Assembly: GCA_031264545.1 (NCBI GenBank)
Contig: JAISDV010000171.1
Location: 1 to 15,060 of the forward strand
Length of the DNA: 15,060 nt
DNA from: Oscillospiraceae bacterium
Lineage (GTDB): Bacteria; Bacillota; Clostridia; Oscillospirales; Oscillospiraceae
Direction: 5' to 3'
Under the pieces are notes generated by a model. The model made no database searches, had not been told where the DNA came from, and saw only the letters and a list, made by a program, of their open reading frames with translations. The translations under genes were made by a program, and so were the position numbers. Each line of letters opens with the position of its first letter. Positions within the stretch are counted from its first letter, which is position 1. Shown piece after piece: positions 13,004-15,060 of this stretch.

Positions 13004-13028
13004 TGAAATGACCCAACATTTTTGCGTA
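13004..13028 (+). promoter_or_regulatory. Candidate ECF-type promoter for the sigma operon
   Basis: TGAAAT (13004-13009), 15 bp, then CGTA (13025-13028) resembles the TGAAAC-N16-CGTA form recognised by some Bacillus ECF sigma factors. It would start transcription roughly 25-30 bp before the sigma gene, as expected for self-activation. An inverted repeat GGGTCA/TGACCC (12974-12979 and 13009-13014) overlaps the -35 box and might bind a regulator. Both are read by eye; the spacing is one base short of that consensus. Confidence 0.4.
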
Positions 13029-13064
13029 CTTGATCGTATTACGAACAAGAGGAGGTTTTAACGG

Positions 13065-13571
13065 ATGATTGAACCTTTGCCGGCGCGCGGCGAGGACAGA
13101 CCGGAAAAATCCTTTGAGGAAATTTACAGGCAGCACTTTGCTATGGTATATCGGGTCTGTTTTTCATATATGAAAAATGCGGCGGACGCCGAGGATGCCG
13201 CGGCGGATGCGTTCTTAAAGCTGCTGAAAAACGGCAGGGTCTTTCAAAGCGCCGAGCATGAAAAGGCGTGGCTTTTGCGGACGGCGATCAACACGTGCAA
13301 AGATTACCTCAAGCATTGGCGGCGCAGCTGCGCAGATATAGCCGATTACGAAAACCTGCAAAGCGCCTCTTCGTTCCATATCGATGAAACCTTAAAGGCT
13401 GTTATGGAACTGCCCGCGCACTGCAAAGCCGTGATTTATCTCTATTATTACGAAGGGTACACAACAGAAGAGATCGCGGGCCTGTTAAAAAAACCGCACG
13501 CGACGATTCGCTATCACCTGCGCGAAGCGAGAAATCTATTGAGAGGAGTTTTAGAAAATGAAGAACCGTAA
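13065..13571 (+). CDS. ECF-family RNA polymerase sigma factor
   Basis: A 168-residue group IV (ECF) sigma factor. Region 2 runs from about residue 17 (FEEIYRQHFAMVYRVCFSYM, then NAADAEDAAADAFLKLLKN), with an AWLLRTAINTCKDYLK segment ending it. Region 4 (about 113-162) has LPAHCKAVIYLYYYEGYTTE and the helix-turn-helix EEIAGLLKKPHATIRYHLREAR. There is no region 3 or extra C-terminal domain. AGGAGG ends 9 bp before the ATG. Its 3' end overlaps the next gene by 14 bp, the usual coupling with an anti-sigma factor. The signal and target genes are unknown; the neighbouring small secreted peptide is one possible target. Confidence 0.95.
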   Translation: MIEPLPARGEDRPEKSFEEIYRQHFAMVYRVCFSYMKNAADAEDAAADAFLKLLKNGRVFQSAEHEKAWLLRTAINTCKDYLKHWRRSCADIADYENLQSASSFHIDETLKAVMELPAHCKAVIYLYYYEGYTTEEIAGLLKKPHATIRYHLREARNLLRGVLENEEP

Positions 13572-14265
13572 AATCATCCGTGCTTTTGATGCCATTCAGC
13601 CGGATAAAGCGCTTGAAGCGCGCGTGTTAAATAAGATCCTGCAAAAGCGGCGGCGGAAACGCCCTGTACTGAAGACGGCGGTGTCACTGGCGACAGCGGC
13701 CGTAATATGCCTGGCGATGTTCGGCGCCCCGCTTTTGACCCCCCGGGCGGATAACGCATTCTCGATAAAAGCCTATGCTATGGAGCAGCAAACCGACGGC
13801 TCGGTTGCGCTGCGCGAGGTCGATCTCATTAACCTGCCGCATGTCTGGAGCGCTTATATCGACGACGAAAATATCTATCTGAATGTCAGATTAAAATGTG
13901 AGGGCGAGAACATAAAAAGTGTGGATTTTTTCACAGACGACGCCTTTTTTGCCAAACAATATATCAAAATGAAAAATGGGAAAATCGTTACCGGGAACGT
14001 TTCCATGCTCTATGTGGGTGAAAGCCAGACCCTTGCCATGTATGGCACAGACTTTGAAATCGTCGGCAACACCCTCACGCTTGATCAGGATACCATGACG
14101 GACGATCTGCTGTTGTTCTTAGGTACAGAGAATATCGAAGGGCTGGTTCCGTCCGCAATGACCGTCCATGCCGCTGTGACATTTGATGACGGCGAAACGC
14201 GGGAGGAAACGCTGGTGCTCGACTTTACAGATGAGGGCGTCGGAATAAAAAGCCCCGCGCAATGA
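13558..14265 (+). CDS. Single-pass membrane protein, probable anti-sigma factor
   Basis: A 235-residue protein with a short basic cytoplasmic N-terminus (about 36 residues, ending KRRRKR), one transmembrane helix (about 37-60) and an extracytoplasmic domain of about 170 residues rich in beta strands. It starts inside the sigma gene (14-bp overlap) with AGAGGAG 9 bp before its ATG, so position and topology argue for the cognate anti-sigma factor. Oddities: the cytoplasmic part is much shorter than the usual anti-sigma domain, and the zinc-binding HxxxCxxC motif is absent. The outer domain probably senses a ligand or surface stress. I cannot name its family. Confidence 0.7.
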   Translation: MKNRKIIRAFDAIQPDKALEARVLNKILQKRRRKRPVLKTAVSLATAAVICLAMFGAPLLTPRADNAFSIKAYAMEQQTDGSVALREVDLINLPHVWSAYIDDENIYLNVRLKCEGENIKSVDFFTDDAFFAKQYIKMKNGKIVTGNVSMLYVGESQTLAMYGTDFEIVGNTLTLDQDTMTDDLLLFLGTENIEGLVPSAMTVHAAVTFDDGETREETLVLDFTDEGVGIKSPAQ

Positions 14266-14390
14266 TCGCATTATGGCGGTATCGGAGAAAGGGTTTCGCA
14301 CAATTGCGGCATGGTGTGTTGGCGCGTCCATGGCTTAAAACAGCCGCGGACTTAACCATAAATTGATTATAAAAGACAGGAGGTGATAAA

Positions 14391-14648
14391 ATGCTTAAGA
14401 AAAAGATGGTGATCGGTATTGCGCTTGTGTGTATGCTGGTCCTTGGGGCCGTATCGGCGTCGGCGTCGGCCGGGGCGATCGGCTTTCGGCGTCTGACGCC
14501 CGACGAGTATGAGGCGATTGGCGGACAGCTTGTTACGCCCGAGGAGTATGAAGCTATTCAAAACGGCGAAGTAAGGCTCGACGACGGCGTTCCCCGCCTT
14601 TGGAGCAATCCGGACGCGGCCGAAGAAGTCGGCATCAGCGTGCACTAA
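14391..14648 (+). CDS. Small secreted peptide with duplicated TP(D/E)EYEAI motif
   Basis: An 85-residue protein with an ideal ribosome binding site (AGGAGGTGAT, 7 bp before the ATG). Residues 1-27 form a signal peptide: basic MLKKK, a hydrophobic core, then an alanine/serine stretch with likely cleavage after ASA near residue 27. The mature peptide of about 58 residues is acidic and has TPDEYEAI (36-43) and TPEEYEAI (49-56), 13 residues apart. It has no cysteine in the mature part and no anchor or lipobox. It lies 125 bp after the putative anti-sigma gene and before a terminator. I do not recognise a family. It could be a signal, a ligand for the anti-sigma ectodomain, or a surface-stress effector; all are guesses. 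Confidence 0.75.
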   Translation: MLKKKMVIGIALVCMLVLGAVSASASAGAIGFRRLTPDEYEAIGGQLVTPEEYEAIQNGEVRLDDGVPRLWSNPDAAEEVGISVH

Positions 14649-14665
14649 GCGCAGCAAAAATCCAT

Positions 14666-14704
14666 TCGCCCTGCTTGCAGACTGTAAGCAGGGCGAGACC
14701 TTTT
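14666..14704 (+). terminator. Intrinsic terminator after the secreted-peptide gene
   Basis: TCGCCCTGCTT (14666-14676) and AAGCAGGGCGA (14686-14696) form an 11-bp stem with a 9-nt loop, followed by GACCTTTT. Read leftwards the hairpin is followed within a few bases by TTTTT, so it probably also ends the convergent YpsA-like transcript. Confidence 0.82.
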
Positions 14705-14738
14705 CAAGGCCCTGGGAGCCTGTTTTCACGGGCGCGCT

Positions 14739-15060
14739 CTAAACGGGCAGCTCGATGACCTGAAGGCCCTTTCGGATCGCGTAGAGCAGCGTGCGCATGG
14801 TTCCGCCCGGCCGGCCGGAATAAGCCGCGATCAGGACCGAAGCGTTGTCGACCATATAGCGGTTCCGGCGCATCAGGCAGTCCGGCGTGTAGTCCTTCTG
14901 CACGAGCGTGTGATAATCGCAGTCCGCGAGGAGGCGGGCGTGGCGCGCCTTCAGCGGAGGCGCCCAACTCGAAGCCTGCCCTTCCCAGGGAACCGCGGCC
15001 TCCAGCGTAATTTCGCCGTGCTCCGCGCGAAGCGCCAGCACCGCCTCGCCGAAATACATG
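14739..15060 (-). CDS. SLOG/DUF1273 (YpsA-like) protein, 5' end outside the window
   Basis: The C-terminal 107 or so residues of a SLOG-superfamily protein like Bacillus YpsA (DUF1273), a Rossmann-like fold of the DprA/LOG type thought to bind nucleotides or nucleotide-derived ligands. Diagnostic are YTPDCLMRRNRYMVDNASVL and AAYSGRPGGTMRTLLYAIRK, ending with VIELPV. The gene runs off the right edge; the methionine at 15059 is internal, and the expected N-terminal TGHR-type motif lies beyond. It is convergent with the secreted-peptide gene. YpsA affects cell division in B. subtilis, but the role here is unknown. Confidence 0.85.
   Translation of the reverse strand, partial: MYFGEAVLALRAEHGEITLEAAVPWEGQASSWAPPLKARHARLLADCDYHTLVQKDYTPDCLMRRNRYMVDNASVLIAAYSGRPGGTMRTLLYAIRKGLQVIELPV

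Overview
The window looks like chromosomal DNA of a moderately high-GC anaerobic Firmicute, probably a clostridial or Oscillospiraceae-like lineage. This is inferred from strong AGGAGG-type ribosome binding sites, TTGACA/TATAAT-type promoters, a recD2-comFC-mreB gene run, a TIGR04076-type protein, and a two-gene ECF sigma/putative anti-sigma unit. No rRNA or marker gene is present to fix the taxonomy. There is no CRISPR array, transposase, integrase or phage structural gene.

Left part (1-3490): an RNA-repair pair. A DUF2828-type protein (a TROVE/Ro60-related fold carrying a von Willebrand A domain with a MIDAS motif) is followed 118 bp later by the RNA ligase RtcB. The 118-bp spacer is rich in alternative inverted repeats that end just before the rtcB ribosome binding site. 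The arrangement recalls the Ro60-like protein/Y-RNA/RtcB loci of other bacteria, here with a DUF2828 protein in place of classical Rsr. A minus-strand coding remnant with a small terminator lies to the left. An empty region of about 410 bp with several inverted repeats lies to the right.

Middle (3450-4135): two serine tRNA genes (GCU and UGA) are read leftwards from a near-consensus promoter and end at a strong hairpin. Back to back with them is a good sigma-A promoter pointing right, then an unusual leader of about 260 bp. The leader holds two 74-bp direct repeats, each made of an A/T-flanked hairpin followed by a tract of alternating purines and pyrimidines, with other hairpins between. It precedes uvrA.

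Centre (4136-11459): a rightward DNA-repair and housekeeping run: uvrA (excision repair), a small single-pass membrane protein whose end overlaps the start of recD2 (helicase), comFC (phosphoribosyltransferase-like competence protein) and mreB (cell-shape actin), closed by a strong terminator.

Right (11460-15060): a leftward pair (a monoglyceride-lipase-like alpha/beta hydrolase, then a TIGR04076 protein). Divergent from it is an ECF sigma factor overlapping a membrane protein that is probably its anti-sigma factor, followed by a small secreted peptide with a duplicated TP(D/E)EYEAI motif and a terminator. The window ends inside a leftward SLOG/DUF1273 (YpsA-like) gene.

The points most worth attention are the DUF2828-RtcB pair with its structured spacer, the duplicated leader in front of uvrA, and the sigma/anti-sigma/secreted-peptide unit. 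Structures and homologies were read by eye; no folding program or database search was run.
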